From Agitococcus lubricus (lineage in GTDB: Bacteria; Pseudomonadota; Gammaproteobacteria; Pseudomonadales; Moraxellaceae): a stretch of DNA of 64,000 nt. The stretch spans positions 1-64,000 of the forward strand of contig NZ_QAON01000011.1 in NCBI RefSeq assembly GCF_003051055.1, read 5' to 3'. The notes under the pieces were generated by a model, which made no database searches, was not told where the DNA came from, and saw only the letters and a list, made by a program, of their open reading frames with translations. Position 1 is the stretch's first letter; the number at the start of each line of letters is the position of its first letter. The translations under genes and the position numbers were made by a program. Positions 1 to 9,782 of the stretch are shown here, piece by piece.

Positions 1-117
1 TAAATTCAGGGCTAAAACGTTTTGCCATTTCTTCTCTCCAAACATAATTCTTAAATTAGCTTTAGAGGGAATAATTGTCCATTTAGTTGGCTAGGATCAT
101 TAACAAGCCCCACTAAA

Positions 118-780
118 ATGTATCACGATAAGCAAGCGGTTAAAATAATTGCCACCTTAGACGGGGTGGTTGCCCTAAAAAGCACAGGGAGGGTTGATTT
201 ACTATTTAAGCCGCTAGGTGTTTTAGAAACCTTAGTGCGTAATGTCCGAACTTTTGTAGAGCAAGGTGTCGAAATAAAGGCTTATGAACTGCACCTTCCT
301 TTACCTGTGGTCAGTATGGGAAGTGATATTTCAACCTATTACTTTTTATTAAACGATGGCTCAGTACATGCGATTGGGGATAATGATCGAGGTCAACTCG
401 GTCAGGGCAACCTATCAGACTATAAAAAATTAGTCAAAGTTAAAAATATTGGTCGCATTATACAAATAACAGAAAGAAAACCGATAGCCATAGATGAAAA
501 GGGTCGGTTATGGCGATGGGGGTCTAGTATTTATTGGCGCCCTGATTTAGCAGGGGGTAATAGTAATAGAGAGCCTTACCCTATAAATACTTTCACAGAT
601 GGTAGATTAGCTTTTATTGTGGCGAATAATTATTCTGCGGCATTAGGTTTGAATAATGGTGAGGTGCGTTTTTTCTTAGGAGAAAGGGGCGGGCTAAGGG
701 GGACAGGTAAATCATCATCTCAAACTGACTCAAGCAAATATTTATTAGTACCCGAAAAGTCTTTATGGTCTTGGAAATAA
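118..780 (+). pseudogene. RCC1-repeat protein fragment, probably frameshifted
   Basis: The reading frame encodes about 220 residues with beta-propeller-type repeats of the RCC1 family; the clearest is GDNDRGQLGQGN near residues 88-99, and other WRWG and WSW segments have the same spacing. RCC1-like proteins are usually longer with about seven blades, so this is a fragment. The ATG at 118 has no convincing ribosome site, and the same frame stays open upstream to a stop at 52-54, so the real N-terminus may also be missing. At the 3' end the frame stops just after WSW, while the next frame continues NNSYNRE, which is what an RCC1 repeat would read next. This suggests a small deletion near 770-780. 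A dispersed repeat begins at about 795. Function unknown; RCC1-like proteins often mediate protein contacts. Confidence 0.55.
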
Positions 781-794
781 CTCATACAACAGAG

Positions 795-906
795 AGCAAG
801 TAGGATGGGTTGAGGAACGAAACCCATCCTATTTAATTGATAAGTTGTGGGTTTCCTTCGTCAACCACACGCTATAGCAAGCCTATATGCAGCGTAGCGA
901 AATACA
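795..906. repeat. Dispersed repeat, left copy
   Basis: A block containing TAGGATGGGTTGAGGAACGA starts here. Positions 795-825 are identical over 31 nt to 1536-1566. The similarity continues, with changes, through a GTGG(G/A)TTTCC and GTCAACCACA segment. The left copy ends with a CCTATATGCAGCGTAGCGAAATACAGG segment whose counterpart precedes the right copy (about 1521-1537). Both copies have the same orientation and flank the toxin-antitoxin pair. Confidence 0.7.
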
Positions 907-935
907 GGATTAATATAATAAAAACCAAATACAAC

Positions 936-984
936 TTGTATAAATAACGCTATTTTCACTATACTTGTACCATATGTTGTACAA
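936..984 (+). promoter_or_regulatory. Promoter and operator of yefM-yoeB
   Basis: A plausible sigma-70 promoter is TTGTAT (936-941), an 18-bp spacer and TATACT (960-965). TTGTAC (965-970) overlaps the end of the -10 box, and a perfect TTGTACAA palindrome follows at 977-984. YefM repressors bind TGTACA-centred palindromes, so binding here would block the promoter. The boxes are seen directly; repression is inferred from the family. Confidence 0.6.
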
Positions 985-997
985 ATGTGGAGCGGTT

Positions 998-1252
998 ATG
1001 AATGTTATCTCTTTTAGTCAAGCAAGAAATAGCCTAAAGGCCGTATTAGATGGTGTGATTGATGATGCCGATTGCACCATTATTACGCGCCGTGATGCCG
1101 AAGATGCTGTCGTTATGTCACTAAACCACTATAACAGCTTAATGGAAACAGTACATTTACTCCGTTCTCCTGCTAATGCTGCTCATTTGGCAAAATCTAT
1201 TAACCAATATCAACAGGCACAAATGGTGGAAAGAGAGTTAATTGATGACTAG
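998..1252 (+). CDS. yefM: Antitoxin YefM (Phd/YefM family)
   Basis: This 84-aa protein begins MNVISFSQARNSLKAVLD, the N-terminal signature of Phd/YefM antitoxins, which fold as a DNA-binding dimer. The C-terminal half (about residues 50-84) is expected to wrap the toxin. I chose the ATG at 998 because GGAGCGG lies just upstream and homologues start at this residue; an in-frame ATG at 965 would lie inside the operator. The stop overlaps the start of yoeB by 8 nt, so translation is coupled, as usual for type II pairs. It should neutralise YoeB and, with it, repress the promoter upstream. Confidence 0.93.
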   Translation: MNVISFSQARNSLKAVLDGVIDDADCTIITRRDAEDAVVMSLNHYNSLMETVHLLRSPANAAHLAKSINQYQQAQMVERELIDD

Positions 1253-1505
1253 GCTATTAGCATGGACAGATGAAGCATGGAGTGATTATGTGTATTGGCA
1301 GGCGCAAGACAAAAAAACATTAAAACGTATCAATCTGCTGATTACAGACTGTAAACGCTCACCATTTGAAGGAATTGGAAAACCTGAAGCCCTTAAAGAA
1401 AATTTGTCAGGATTTTGGTCAAGGCGCATTGATGAGACAAATCGTTTGGTTTATGCGGTTAACAATAGCCATCTGACCATTATTTCTTGTCGTTATCATT
1501 ATTAA
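1245..1505 (+). CDS. yoeB: mRNA interferase toxin YoeB
   Basis: This 86-aa RelE-superfamily toxin ends in CRYHY, the YoeB hallmark. Residues matching the E. coli catalytic set are present: Glu48 in GKPEALK, Arg67 in NRLVY and His85 near the C-terminus. The NLSGFWSRRID segment (53-63) is strongly conserved. YoeB binds the ribosomal A site and cleaves mRNA during translation. The ATG at 1245 overlaps the yefM stop; the preceding TTG at 1242 is in frame but not needed. The protein looks intact. The pair lies between direct copies of a dispersed repeat. Confidence 0.94.
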   Translation: MTRLLAWTDEAWSDYVYWQAQDKKTLKRINLLITDCKRSPFEGIGKPEALKENLSGFWSRRIDETNRLVYAVNNSHLTIISCRYHY

Positions 1506-1519
1506 AATTTAAGTTTTGT

Positions 1520-1612
1520 AGCCTGTATGCAGCGTAGCAAGTAGGATGGGTTGAGGAACGAAACCCCTCTTTAATAAATTGTGGATTTCCTACGTCAACC
1601 ACATGCTACAGC
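1520..1612. repeat. Dispersed repeat, right copy
   Basis: The right partner of the repeat at 795-906, in the same orientation. It contains GCCTGTATGCAGCGTAGC, then the 31-nt core at 1536-1566, and then a diverged GTGGATTTCC and GTCAACCACA part. Confidence 0.7.
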
Positions 1613-1700
1613 AATTAAGTTCCCTCACTTTAATAAGGGGGGAGTTAGCATCATAATGATGCCTCCTCCCAATCTCCCCCTAGAAAAGGGGGAGGAGTTG
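1613..1700. repeat. C/G-run palindromic spacer after aspS
   Basis: The spacer between yoeB and the end of aspS has runs of C and G that can pair, for example CTCCCCC with GGGGGAG around TAGAAAA at about 1674-1694, plus a GCATCATAATGATGC dyad at about 1648-1662. It could fold and end transcription of aspS or yoeB, but I see no clear T-run after the stem in either direction. Confidence 0.4.
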
Positions 1701-3476
1701 TTACTCGCCGACTTTTTCGCGTAAACGAATACCTAACTCGCGTAACTGCTTACCTTCAACAGGGGCAGGTGCTTGAGTCATCAAACATTCAGCAGTTTTG
1801 GTTTTCGGGAAGGCGATTACATCACGAATAGACGTTGCGCCTGTCATTAACATCACCAAACGGTCTAAACCAAAGGCCAAACCGCCATGTGGTGGCGCAC
1901 CAAATTTTAAAGCGTCTAACAAGAAGCTAAATTTCTCTTGCGCTTCTTCTTCGCCAATCCCAAGCGCTTCAAATACTGCCTTTTGCATATCTGGATTGTA
2001 AATACGCAAAGAACCACCACCAATCTCAGTACCATTTAACACCATGTCATAAGCAACAGACGTGGCTTCGGCTGGATTATTTTTTAGGTCTTCAACTGTG
2101 CCGTGTGGCATGGTGAATGGATGGTGAACAGAAGTCCATTGACCTTCACCAACTTCTTCAAACATTGGGAAGTCAACCACCCACAAAGGCGCCCATTCGC
2201 AAGTGAGCATATTCAAATCGTGACCGATTTTGACACGCAATGCACCCATGGCATCGTTAACCACTTTGGCTTTATCGGCACCAAAGAACACGATGTCGCC
2301 ATTTTCGGCACCCACACGTTTTAATAACTCTAAAACAATCGGTTCAATAAATTTCACGATAGGCGATTGTAAACCTGCAACCCCTTGGCTCAAGTCATTG
2401 ACTTTGATGTAGGCTAAGCCTTTAGCACCATAAATCCCGACAAACTTGGTATAGTCGTCAATCTGACTACGTGTTAATTTTTCGGCAGCTTGTGGCACTC
2501 GAATGGCGGCAATACGACCTTTAGGGTCTTTGGCAGGGCCAGCAAACACTTTAAATTCAACATCTTGCATTAAGTCTTTCACGTCAACCAATTCTAATGG
2601 CACACGTAAATCTGGTTTGTCAGACGCAAAACGACGCATCGCTTCGGCATAAGTCATGCGTGGGAATTTATCAAACTTAATGCCTAATAATTCGTCAAAT
2701 AACTCAACCGCCATGCCTTCGGCAATGTTCATAATGTCTTCATCAGACATAAAAGACGTTTCGATGTCGATTTGGGTAAATTCGGGTTGACGGTCAGCAC
2801 GTAAGTCTTCGTCACGGAAACACTTAGCAATTTGGTAATAACGGTCAAAACCAGACACCATCAATAATTGTTTAAATAATTGGGGTGATTGGGGTAAAGC
2901 GAAAAAAGAACCTTGTTGGGTACGCGATGGCACTAAGTAGTCACGCGCACCTTCAGGCGTAGCACGTGTTAAGACAGGGGTCTCAACATCTAAAAAGCCA
3001 TGACGGTCTAAATAGTTACGGATTTTAGAAGTCACTTGAGAGCGGAAACGCATACGTTGTAACATTTCTGGACGACGCATATCCAAGAAACGGTACTTTA
3101 AGCGAATCTCTTCACCGACATTAGCAAATTCGTCATTTAAGGGGAATGGCGGCGTTTCGGAGGTGTTTAAGACCTCAATTTCTTTACCCAAGACTTCAAT
3201 CATGCCACTGGGCATATTAGGATTTTCTGTGCCTGCATAACGCTGACGAACACGGCCAGTAATTTTTAATACGTATTCACTACGTGCTTTATCGGCTAAA
3301 GCAAAGGCATCTGGCGTATCAGGGTCAACAACAACTTGTACTAAACCATCACGGTCACGCATATCCAAAAATACCACACCCCCGTGGTCACGACGACGGT
3401 GTACCCAACCACAAAGTGTTACGGTTTGGTCAATTAACGATTCGTTTAAACTGCCACAATAATGTGTGCGCATCAT
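1701..3476 (-). CDS. aspS: Aspartate-tRNA ligase
   Basis: Class II aminoacyl-tRNA synthetase of 591 aa, the normal length for the bacterial AspRS type (E. coli 590). The N-terminal anticodon-binding OB fold begins MRTHYCG and includes [17 protein letters not shown]. The catalytic core carries motif 2 ([18 protein letters not shown]) and motif 3 ([15 protein letters not shown]), with the bacterial GAD insertion between them. It charges tRNA-Asp with aspartate in the cytoplasm. The frame starts with two adjacent ATGs; AGGTGA upstream fits either, and homologues start at the second. The gene appears to be monocistronic. Whether it discriminates tRNA-Asn cannot be told from this view. Confidence 0.97.
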   Translation of the reverse strand: MMRTHYCGSLNESLIDQTVTLCGWVHRRRDHGGVVFLDMRDRDGLVQVVVDPDTPDAFALADKARSEYVLKITGRVRQRYAGTENPNMPSGMIEVLGKEIEVLNTSETPPFPLNDEFANVGEEIRLKYRFLDMRRPEMLQRMRFRSQVTSKIRNYLDRHGFLDVETPVLTRATPEGARDYLVPSRTQQGSFFALPQSPQLFKQLLMVSGFDRYYQIAKCFRDEDLRADRQPEFTQIDIETSFMSDEDIMNIAEGMAVELFDELLGIKFDKFPRMTYAEAMRRFASDKPDLRVPLELVDVKDLMQDVEFKVFAGPAKDPKGRIAAIRVPQAAEKLTRSQIDDYTKFVGIYGAKGLAYIKVNDLSQGVAGLQSPIVKFIEPIVLELLKRVGAENGDIVFFGADKAKVVNDAMGALRVKIGHDLNMLTCEWAPLWVVDFPMFEEVGEGQWTSVHHPFTMPHGTVEDLKNNPAEATSVAYDMVLNGTEIGGGSLRIYNPDMQKAVFEALGIGEEEAQEKFSFLLDALKFGAPPHGGLAFGLDRLVMLMTGATSIRDVIAFPKTKTAECLMTQAPAPVEGKQLRELGIRLREKVGE

Positions 3477-3780
3477 ATTCAGTCACCTAGCTAGTCAGGA
3501 TCATAGCTCAACATAAAACAAGTTGATGAGTCCAATTTTTTGTTACAAACAGGGAGTTAAGGGATGGTTATTAGCGGTTGTTGTTATGTTGTGCGGCCTT
3601 GGGCATTTGAGACGTTAATGTTTTGTGTGTTGGCAACCACAAGCTAACTATCAACAGACTCGCATCAAAACAACCACGGAATGTCGCATCCTCGTTGGGC
3701 TTGTCCCTTAAAAAGCCCAACATTATGCCCGATAATTAGGGTAGAGGGAAAGTTTATATAACAACCTTCACTAAAAATAA
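3477..3780. other. Intergenic region with hairpin and decayed repeat
   Basis: No gene is seen in these 304 bp. A stem of 9 bp pairs GTTGGGCTT (3694-3702) with AAGCCCAAC (3713-3721) around a 10-nt loop; it lacks a following T-run, so terminator function is uncertain. Around 3610-3662 the text GACGTTAATGTTTTGTGTGTTGGCAACC and TCAACAGACTC resembles the short MITE-like copy at 50816-50872, probably as a decayed relative. The aspS promoter must lie here. Confidence 0.45.
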
Positions 3781-4308
3781 TCAACGATTTAAGGGAATCT
3801 TTAAGGCAGTTAATTGCCAACTTAGGATACCCGTTCGGCTAAACTCAAAATTGAAAACCAGCGTGGGCTGTTGGCTATCGTAAACATCGACAACAAAGGT
3901 ATTAATGCCCTGATAAGATTGCTTAAATTCTAAATCCTGTGTGGTTTTTGAGGGGGCGATATCGGTGGTTTCCTTATCTAAACCGTCGGGTTGTTTGGCA
4001 CTCAGCATCAGCGCGAGATTATCAGGTGTAATAAGCGTGTCTACCAGTGGATTGACAAAAGCATTGGCAAACATCGTGGCAAAGGCATTCATGCCATTGT
4101 CGGTTTTTTCTGTTAATAATGCCGCACTCATCGTTTGGCTTAAGGATTTTTTGAGGCTCTCTTTGACGGCAGGGTAGTCAATTAAGCTGTTGAGTTTAGC
4201 CGTGTTTTTACTGCGAATCGCTTCTTGAAATTGATATACCGCATAATAAGGGCTAGCATAGAGCACCGCTATGAGGCCGAGGCTGCCTGCAATGATGGCT
4301 TTTTTCAT
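3781..4308 (-). CDS. DUF2939 family membrane-anchored protein
   Basis: This 175-aa protein has an N-terminal hydrophobic segment (about residues 5-22, IIAGSLGLIAVLYASPYYAV) and then the DUF2939 pattern: YAVYQFQEAIRSKNTAKLNSLIDYPAVKESLK. It is likely a periplasmic protein held by an uncleaved signal anchor. The function of the family is not known. Its ATG overlaps the ppsR stop in a TAATG arrangement, so it is translated with ppsR. That link is the only clue to its role and does not prove one. Confidence 0.75.
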   Translation of the reverse strand: MKKAIIAGSLGLIAVLYASPYYAVYQFQEAIRSKNTAKLNSLIDYPAVKESLKKSLSQTMSAALLTEKTDNGMNAFATMFANAFVNPLVDTLITPDNLALMLSAKQPDGLDKETTDIAPSKTTQDLEFKQSYQGINTFVVDVYDSQQPTLVFNFEFSRTGILSWQLTALKIPLNR

Positions 4309-5120
4309 TAGTTAATCCGTCGTTTTAAGCCCGCTAAATGAATAATGCGGGTGGCAATTTCTTCAACTGACATTTCTGATACATTTAAGTATTTAATGTT
4401 TTCGTTACGGTAGATACTTTCTATCGCGCGTAATTCTTGCTGACATTGTTGTGGACTGGCATAACGGCTATTGGCTTTACGTTCATTACGAATAGCTGTC
4501 AGGCGTTCGGCATCAATCATTAGGCCAAACAGTTTATTTTTGTGTTCTTTAAGCGCTTTAGGTAAACATTCGCCGTCTAAATCGTCTTCGGTCAGTGGGT
4601 AGTTAGCCGCACGAATACCAAACTGCATCGCCAAATAAATACACGTGGGCGTTTTACCTGAGCGTGAAACGCCAATTAAGATGATATCTGCGGAGTCATA
4701 TTGGCGAGTTCGCGCACCATCATCATTGTCTAAAGCAAAATGAACCGCATCGATACGTGTCTTGTAAGCGAGGGTATCAACCGTGTGTTTGCCTACTTGA
4801 TTGGCGGGTTTGACGCCAAGCTCAGCTTCTAATTTGCCGACAAAGGTTTCAAAGACATCAAACATACAGCCATTGGCGTTGGCAATGACTTGACGGATTT
4901 CTTTGTTAACGATGGTATCAATAATAATCGGTTTACAGCCATCTTCGGTGGCGACCTCATTGATTTTTTTGACGGCTTGTTGAGCGCGTTCAAAACTATC
5001 AACATAAGGTAAGGTGTATTGCTCAAAAGTGACACAGCCAAATTGTGCCAATAAGCTATGACCTAATGTTTCAGCGGTAATGCCTGTACCGTCTGAAATA
5101 AAAAATACGCTACGATTCAT
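4308..5120 (-). CDS. ppsR: PEP synthase regulatory protein (kinase/pyrophosphorylase)
   Basis: This 270-aa protein of the DUF299/PSRP family starts [20 protein letters not shown] and has a P-loop-like [10 protein letters not shown] at about residues 149-158, both typical. PpsR inactivates PEP synthase by ADP-dependent phosphorylation of a threonine next to the catalytic histidine, and reactivates it by phosphate-dependent dephosphorylation. It lies divergent from ppsA, its target, across a 521-bp gap. Length and motifs are normal. The stop overlaps the following DUF2939 gene. Confidence 0.95.
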   Translation of the reverse strand: MNRSVFFISDGTGITAETLGHSLLAQFGCVTFEQYTLPYVDSFERAQQAVKKINEVATEDGCKPIIIDTIVNKEIRQVIANANGCMFDVFETFVGKLEAELGVKPANQVGKHTVDTLAYKTRIDAVHFALDNDDGARTRQYDSADIILIGVSRSGKTPTCIYLAMQFGIRAANYPLTEDDLDGECLPKALKEHKNKLFGLMIDAERLTAIRNERKANSRYASPQQCQQELRAIESIYRNENIKYLNVSEMSVEEIATRIIHLAGLKRRIN

Positions 5121-5641
5121 GTTTTTAGCCCTTTTATCATTTGTACTCAGTCGTTGAAGACTTTATATTAAACACAATATGCCGTGTGCTTAGCAGCGAA
5201 ATCAATAAAATTACGTTATGCTTTAGTGAGATGCTGGCATCGAAGTCTTAGCATAGTCTGTTGCCAACGTTGGCTAACCTAAATCAGAGTTTCACCTCGA
5301 TGTGTCGGATTCACGCACTGCACCATTTCAGGATGGCTGCGCGGTGTTTAAGCCAAGCGTATGGACTCTGAGTTTGAATGCGCCTAGTCCTAAACTGTGT
5401 TATTTATCTAAGATAACACAAAGATTATTCGCCTCAATGAGGATTTAACGACAGTCATACATCGGGGTATCACGGGTTTTATCCTTTGGCAATAAACACT
5501 GGGCAGTTAACGTGTTTTATACGCAAATGTTTCACAGCCACTGGCCTCAGTTATATGATATAAACACAAATAGGTATAGGCTTATCACACATAAACGCTA
5601 TAGTCGTTTATGAACTTTTCTACAGCATAGGGAGCTTTACT
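5121..5641. promoter_or_regulatory. Divergent ppsR/ppsA control region
   Basis: No gene is seen in these 521 bp. The clearest element is an 8-bp dyad, TGTGTTAT (5396-5403) and ATAACACA (5413-5420) with a 9-nt spacer, which could be an operator or RNA hairpin. A looser pair, ATCAGAGTTT near 5283 and GACTCTGAGTTT near 5364, could form a longer-range stem in a ppsA leader. The ppsA ribosome site AGGGAG is at about 5629-5634. Confidence 0.4.
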
Positions 5642-8017
5642 TTGGAAGCATTAGTCCTCTGGTTTCAACAACTCGGTAAAAATGATGTTGAGCTCGTTGG
5701 CGGTAAAAACGCCTCTTTAGGTGAAATGATCAGTAATTTAGCAAATGTGGGTGTGTCAGTACCAAACGGTTTTGCCACCACCGCGCAAGCCTATCGTGAC
5801 TTTTTAGAGCAAAGTGGCCTCAATCAACGTATTAACGATGCTTTAGAACACTTAAATGTTGACGACGTGGTGCGTTTGGCAGAAGTGGGTAAGCAAATTC
5901 GTGAATGGATTGTTGCTACGCCATTGCAACCCGCCTTAGAACAGCAAATTCGTGATAATTTTGCCAAAATGTCAGAGGGTAATGCCAATATTGCAGTGGC
6001 TGTACGCTCCTCTGCAACCGCAGAAGATTTACCCGATGCATCGTTTGCTGGCCAGCAAGAAACCTTCTTAAATATTCGCGGTATCGACAATGTATTGATT
6101 GCCGTTAAAGAAGTATTTGCTTCTTTATTTAATGACCGTGCGATTGCTTACCGCGTACATCAAGGCTACGACCACAAAGGTGTGGCACTATCCGCAGGCA
6201 TTCAACGCATGGTGCGCTCTGAAACAGGCTCGGCAGGGGTGATGTTTACCTTAGATACCGAGTCAGGTTTCCGTGATGTGGTATTTATCACCAGTTCTTA
6301 TGGTTTGGGTGAAATGGTGGTGCAGGGCGCAGTAAACCCTGATGAATTCTATTTACATAAGCCAACCTTAATAGCTAAACGCCCCTCGATTTTACGCCGT
6401 AACTTGGGCAGTAAAACTCAAAAAATGATTTACGGTGAATCGGGTGCGGCAGGTAAATCCACGCTCGTGGTGGATGTTGATAAACCCGAACGCTTAAAGT
6501 TCTCAATTACCGATGCCGAAGCTGCCGCCTTAGCCGAACAAGCCTTAATTATTGAAAAACATTATGGCCAACCCATGGATATCGAATGGGCAAAAGACGG
6601 TGATGATGGTCAACTCTATATTGTGCAGGCACGTCCAGAAACAGTAAAAAGCCGTCAAAACGTCGGTACGATGGAACGCTATTTGCTCAAGCAAAAAGGC
6701 AGTGTCGTGCTCTGTGAAGGCCGTTCTATTGGTCAACGTATTGGTGCAGGCCGTGTGAAAGTCGTCACGTCCATTAAAGAGATGGATAAAGTACAAGATG
6801 GCGATGTCTTAGTTTCTGACATGACAGACCCCGATTGGGAGCCTGTGATGAAGCGTGCTTCTGCCATTGTCACCAACCGTGGTGGTCGTACTTGCCATGC
6901 GGCAATTATTGCCCGTGAGTTAGGCGTGCCCGCGATTGTTGGTTGTGGTAATGCCACCGAAGTGCTCAGTGACGGGATGGAAGTCACCGTATCTTGTGCC
7001 GAAGGCGATACAGGTTTTATCTACGAAGGCATGTTAGATTTTGAAGTTCAAAAGAACTCCATTGAATCTATGCCTAAGTTACCGTTCAAAATTATGATGA
7101 ATGTCGGTAATCCAGACCGCGCTTTTGACTTCGCACAAATTCCTAACCAAGGCATTGGTTTGGCACGCTTAGAGTTTATTATCAATCGTATGATTGGTGT
7201 GCATCCTAAAGCCTTATTAAATTACGAAACGCTACCGCGAGATATTCGTAATGCCGTGACCAACCGTGCAGCAGGTTATGCCTCACCGGTTGAATTTTAT
7301 GTTGAAAAACTGGTCGAAGGGATTTCTACGCTGGCGGCTGCTTTTTACCCACAACGTGTGATTGTGCGTATGTCTGACTTTAAGTCTAACGAATACGCCA
7401 ATTTAATTGGCGGTAAGTTGTATGAGCCAGAAGAAGAAAACCCCATGCTAGGCTTCCGTGGCGCCTCACGTTATATTTCGGATAATTTTCGTGATTGTTT
7501 CGATTTAGAAGTGCGTGCTCTGAAAAAAGTCCGCGACGAAATGGGCTTAACGAATGTTGAAGTGATGATTCCCTTTGTGCGTACCACGGGCGAAGCTAAA
7601 CGTGTGATTGAGTTATTAGCCGAAAAAGGCTTAAAGCGCGGCGAAAATGGCTTACGTGTGATTATGATGTGTGAGTTACCCACCAACGCTTTATTGGCAG
7701 AAGACTTCTTGCAGTATTTTGATGGCTTCTCCATTGGTTCTAATGACTTAACACAACTGACTCTGGGCTTAGACCGTGATTCAGGTATTGTTTCTCATTT
7801 GTTTGACGAACGTGACCCTGCGGTAAAAATGTTACTGTCGCGCGCGATTCATGCGTGTCGTAAGGCCAATAAATACATTGGTATTTGTGGTCAAGGCCCC
7901 AGCGACCATCCAGACCTTGCTCAGTGGTTGATGGAGCAAGGCATTGATTCTGTATCTTTGAATCCTGATTCTGTGTTAGAAACATGGTTTTTCTTAGCTG
8001 AAAAGCATGGAAAATAA
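5642..8017 (+). CDS. ppsA: Phosphoenolpyruvate synthase
   Basis: A 791-aa enzyme very close to E. coli PpsA in order and length. It converts pyruvate, ATP and water to PEP, AMP and phosphate, the entry to gluconeogenesis from pyruvate. The N-terminal ATP-grasp domain ([40 protein letters not shown]) is followed by the phosphohistidine swivel domain with GGRTCHAAI (catalytic His419) and the C-terminal PEP/pyruvate TIM barrel ([29 protein letters not shown]). The start is TTG at 5642 behind AGGGAG; no ATG fits the conserved N-terminus. The conserved threonine of GGRT (Thr417) is the expected PpsR target. A strong terminator follows. Confidence 0.97.
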   Translation: MEALVLWFQQLGKNDVELVGGKNASLGEMISNLANVGVSVPNGFATTAQAYRDFLEQSGLNQRINDALEHLNVDDVVRLAEVGKQIREWIVATPLQPALEQQIRDNFAKMSEGNANIAVAVRSSATAEDLPDASFAGQQETFLNIRGIDNVLIAVKEVFASLFNDRAIAYRVHQGYDHKGVALSAGIQRMVRSETGSAGVMFTLDTESGFRDVVFITSSYGLGEMVVQGAVNPDEFYLHKPTLIAKRPSILRRNLGSKTQKMIYGESGAAGKSTLVVDVDKPERLKFSITDAEAAALAEQALIIEKHYGQPMDIEWAKDGDDGQLYIVQARPETVKSRQNVGTMERYLLKQKGSVVLCEGRSIGQRIGAGRVKVVTSIKEMDKVQDGDVLVSDMTDPDWEPVMKRASAIVTNRGGRTCHAAIIARELGVPAIVGCGNATEVLSDGMEVTVSCAEGDTGFIYEGMLDFEVQKNSIESMPKLPFKIMMNVGNPDRAFDFAQIPNQGIGLARLEFIINRMIGVHPKALLNYETLPRDIRNAVTNRAAGYASPVEFYVEKLVEGISTLAAAFYPQRVIVRMSDFKSNEYANLIGGKLYEPEEENPMLGFRGASRYISDNFRDCFDLEVRALKKVRDEMGLTNVEVMIPFVRTTGEAKRVIELLAEKGLKRGENGLRVIMMCELPTNALLAEDFLQYFDGFSIGSNDLTQLTLGLDRDSGIVSHLFDERDPAVKMLLSRAIHACRKANKYIGICGQGPSDHPDLAQWLMEQGIDSVSLNPDSVLETWFFLAEKHGK

Positions 8018-8046
8018 TGTTTAAAATGAAATTTTAGCGTTGATAA

Positions 8047-8075
8047 CATAAGCCTCTTCGGAGGCTTATGTTTTT
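8047..8075 (+). terminator. Intrinsic terminator of ppsA
   Basis: A 10-bp stem, CATAAGCCTC (8047-8056) and GAGGCTTATG (8061-8070), is closed by a TTCG tetraloop and followed by TTTTT. Confidence 0.9.
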
Positions 8076-8087
8076 ATAGGAAATTAA

Positions 8088-9083
8088 ATGGAACTTTTAT
8101 TTTTAGGAACGTCTTCAGGTACGCCAACCAAACAGCGTAATGTCAGCGCTTTAGCCTTGCAGCCCGAAAATAGTAAACATTGGTATTTAGTGGATTGTGG
8201 TGAAGGCACACAACATCAGTTATTGTATTGTTCTTTGTCATTAAAAACTTTAAAAGCGATTTTTATTACCCATGTGCATGGTGATCATTGTTATGGTTTA
8301 TTAGGATTATTGGCCAGTGCATCAATGTTAGGGCGACAAGAGCCTTTAACCTTAATTGCACCCCAAGCAATTGAAGAGTGGTTAAAAGTCAGTTGCCAAT
8401 TAACTGAGTTATATTTGCCGTATAGCGTGAATTTTTTAGCAGTTGACCAGTTAACAGAATGGCATGATGACCAAGTACAAATACAACCCACTTTGTTGGC
8501 GCATCGTGTGCCGTCTTATGCCTATACCTTTATTGAAAATAATATTGAGCCAAGTTTAAACAGCGATAAATTATTAGCTGAGCAAATACCACAAGGCCAA
8601 TTGTGGGGACAGCTTAAAAAGGGTTTAGATGTTGAGTGGCAAGGCAAAATATTACATAGCCAAGACTATTTAGTGTCGAGCCGACCTGCACGAAAGATTA
8701 TCGTGGGTGGTGATAATGATACCCCTGAATTGTTAACACAGGCTTGTCATCAAGCTCAAGTATTAATTCATGAGGCAACCTATACCGAAGATATTGCTGC
8801 TAACGTTGGGGCACAGGTGCAACATAGTTCGGCGGCGATAGTAGCAAAATTTGCCCAGCAGCAACAATTACCGCACTTAATTTTGACGCATTTTAGCCCA
8901 CGTTATCAACATAATACCAAGCAATCACCATCAATTGCTGATATTCAACAAGAAGCAGGGCAATATTATCAAGGAAAGTTGTTTTTAGCCGAAGATTTTG
9001 CCAAATATCGTTTAACAAAAGCAGGTGAGTTGTTAAGTCTATCCATAAAAAAGCCTCAATCACTTGAGGCTTTTTGTACTTAG
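8088..9083 (+). CDS. rnz: Ribonuclease Z
   Basis: This 331-aa metallo-beta-lactamase-fold protein starts MELLFLGTSSGTPT and has the zinc motif THVHGDH with downstream ligands in VGGDNDTPEL, HEATY and LTHFSPRY. These are the features of RNase Z (ElaC), which removes 3' trailers from tRNA precursors. The length is typical of the short single-domain form. The start codon lies 12 nt after the ppsA terminator, behind TAGGAAATTAA. The last codons run into a terminator shared with the convergent slyD-like gene. Confidence 0.93.
   Translation: MELLFLGTSSGTPTKQRNVSALALQPENSKHWYLVDCGEGTQHQLLYCSLSLKTLKAIFITHVHGDHCYGLLGLLASASMLGRQEPLTLIAPQAIEEWLKVSCQLTELYLPYSVNFLAVDQLTEWHDDQVQIQPTLLAHRVPSYAYTFIENNIEPSLNSDKLLAEQIPQGQLWGQLKKGLDVEWQGKILHSQDYLVSSRPARKIIVGGDNDTPELLTQACHQAQVLIHEATYTEDIAANVGAQVQHSSAAIVAKFAQQQQLPHLILTHFSPRYQHNTKQSPSIADIQQEAGQYYQGKLFLAEDFAKYRLTKAGELLSLSIKKPQSLEAFCT
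9046..9076. terminator. Bidirectional terminator inside the end of rnz
   Basis: AAGCCTCAA (9051-9059) pairs with TTGAGGCTT (9064-9072) around a TCAC loop, with A-runs on the left and T-runs on the right. It can therefore stop both rnz and the convergent slyD-like gene. The left arm and loop are rnz codons. Confidence 0.85.
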
Positions 9084-9131
9084 ACAGAGGCAGTTAAATA
9101 TAAGACATCTAATGCCTCATGACTAAGAGGC

Positions 9132-9614
9132 TTAGTGGTGATGGCCACCTTCGCCGTGAACATGACCATGTTCTAATTCTTCTTGGCTGGCAGCGCGGAT
9201 TTCAACAATTTCTACGTCAAAATGTAAAGTTTGACCTGCTAAAGGGTGGTTGCCATCTACGGTAATTTCATCGCCTTCAACCGCCGCAATCGTGACGACC
9301 TGCATGCCATAATCGGTTTGAGCATGAAATTGCATGCCCACTTCAATCGTATCCACGCCTGCAAATAAGTGTTTAGGCACAACTTGTACTAAGTCTGCGC
9401 GGTATTCACCGTAACCTTCACCCGCAGCAACGGTCACTTTTAATTTATCACCGATTTGTTTGCCAACTAATGCATTTTCTAAACCAGGAATAATATTCTG
9501 TGCGCCGTGTAAATAAACTAAAGGTGCGCCACCCGCAGATGTATCAATCACTTGGCCTTCGTCGTTAGTCAGCGTGTAGGCAATAGAAACCACGCTATTA
9601 TTGGAAATTTGCAT
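9132..9614 (-). CDS. slyD: SlyD-type FKBP peptidyl-prolyl isomerase
   Basis: About 160 aa starting MQISNNSVVSIAYTLTNDEG. It has the split FKBP domain with an insert-in-flap, visible as YLHGAQNIIPGLENALVG followed by GEGYGEYRADLVQVVP. The C-terminus is rich in histidine (EHGHVHGEGGHHH), the metal-binding tail of SlyD proteins, though shorter than in E. coli. It should act as a proline isomerase and chaperone in the cytoplasm and may hold nickel or other metals. An in-frame ATG at 9632 exists, but AAAGG lies 7 nt before the ATG at 9614, so I prefer the latter. Confidence 0.9.
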   Translation of the reverse strand: MQISNNSVVSIAYTLTNDEGQVIDTSAGGAPLVYLHGAQNIIPGLENALVGKQIGDKLKVTVAAGEGYGEYRADLVQVVPKHLFAGVDTIEVGMQFHAQTDYGMQVVTIAAVEGDEITVDGNHPLAGQTLHFDVEIVEIRAASQEELEHGHVHGEGGHHH

Positions 9615-9782
9615 AATAAAACCTTTGGGCATTGCGCCATCATAAAATCAGCCGCTAATCATACTGTAAGTAACATGATTATGCTTGTATAAAATCGTGA
9701 AAAATCCCACTAAGCTGTTTTTATTGGTCAAAACAGCTGATGAAGTAGCCTAAATCCTGAGTAAATAAGTCAATATAGCCAC

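Noticed and set aside
1798-2412. Plus-strand frames inside aspS
   Set aside because: They are shadows of the aspS coding sequence with no start sites or families.
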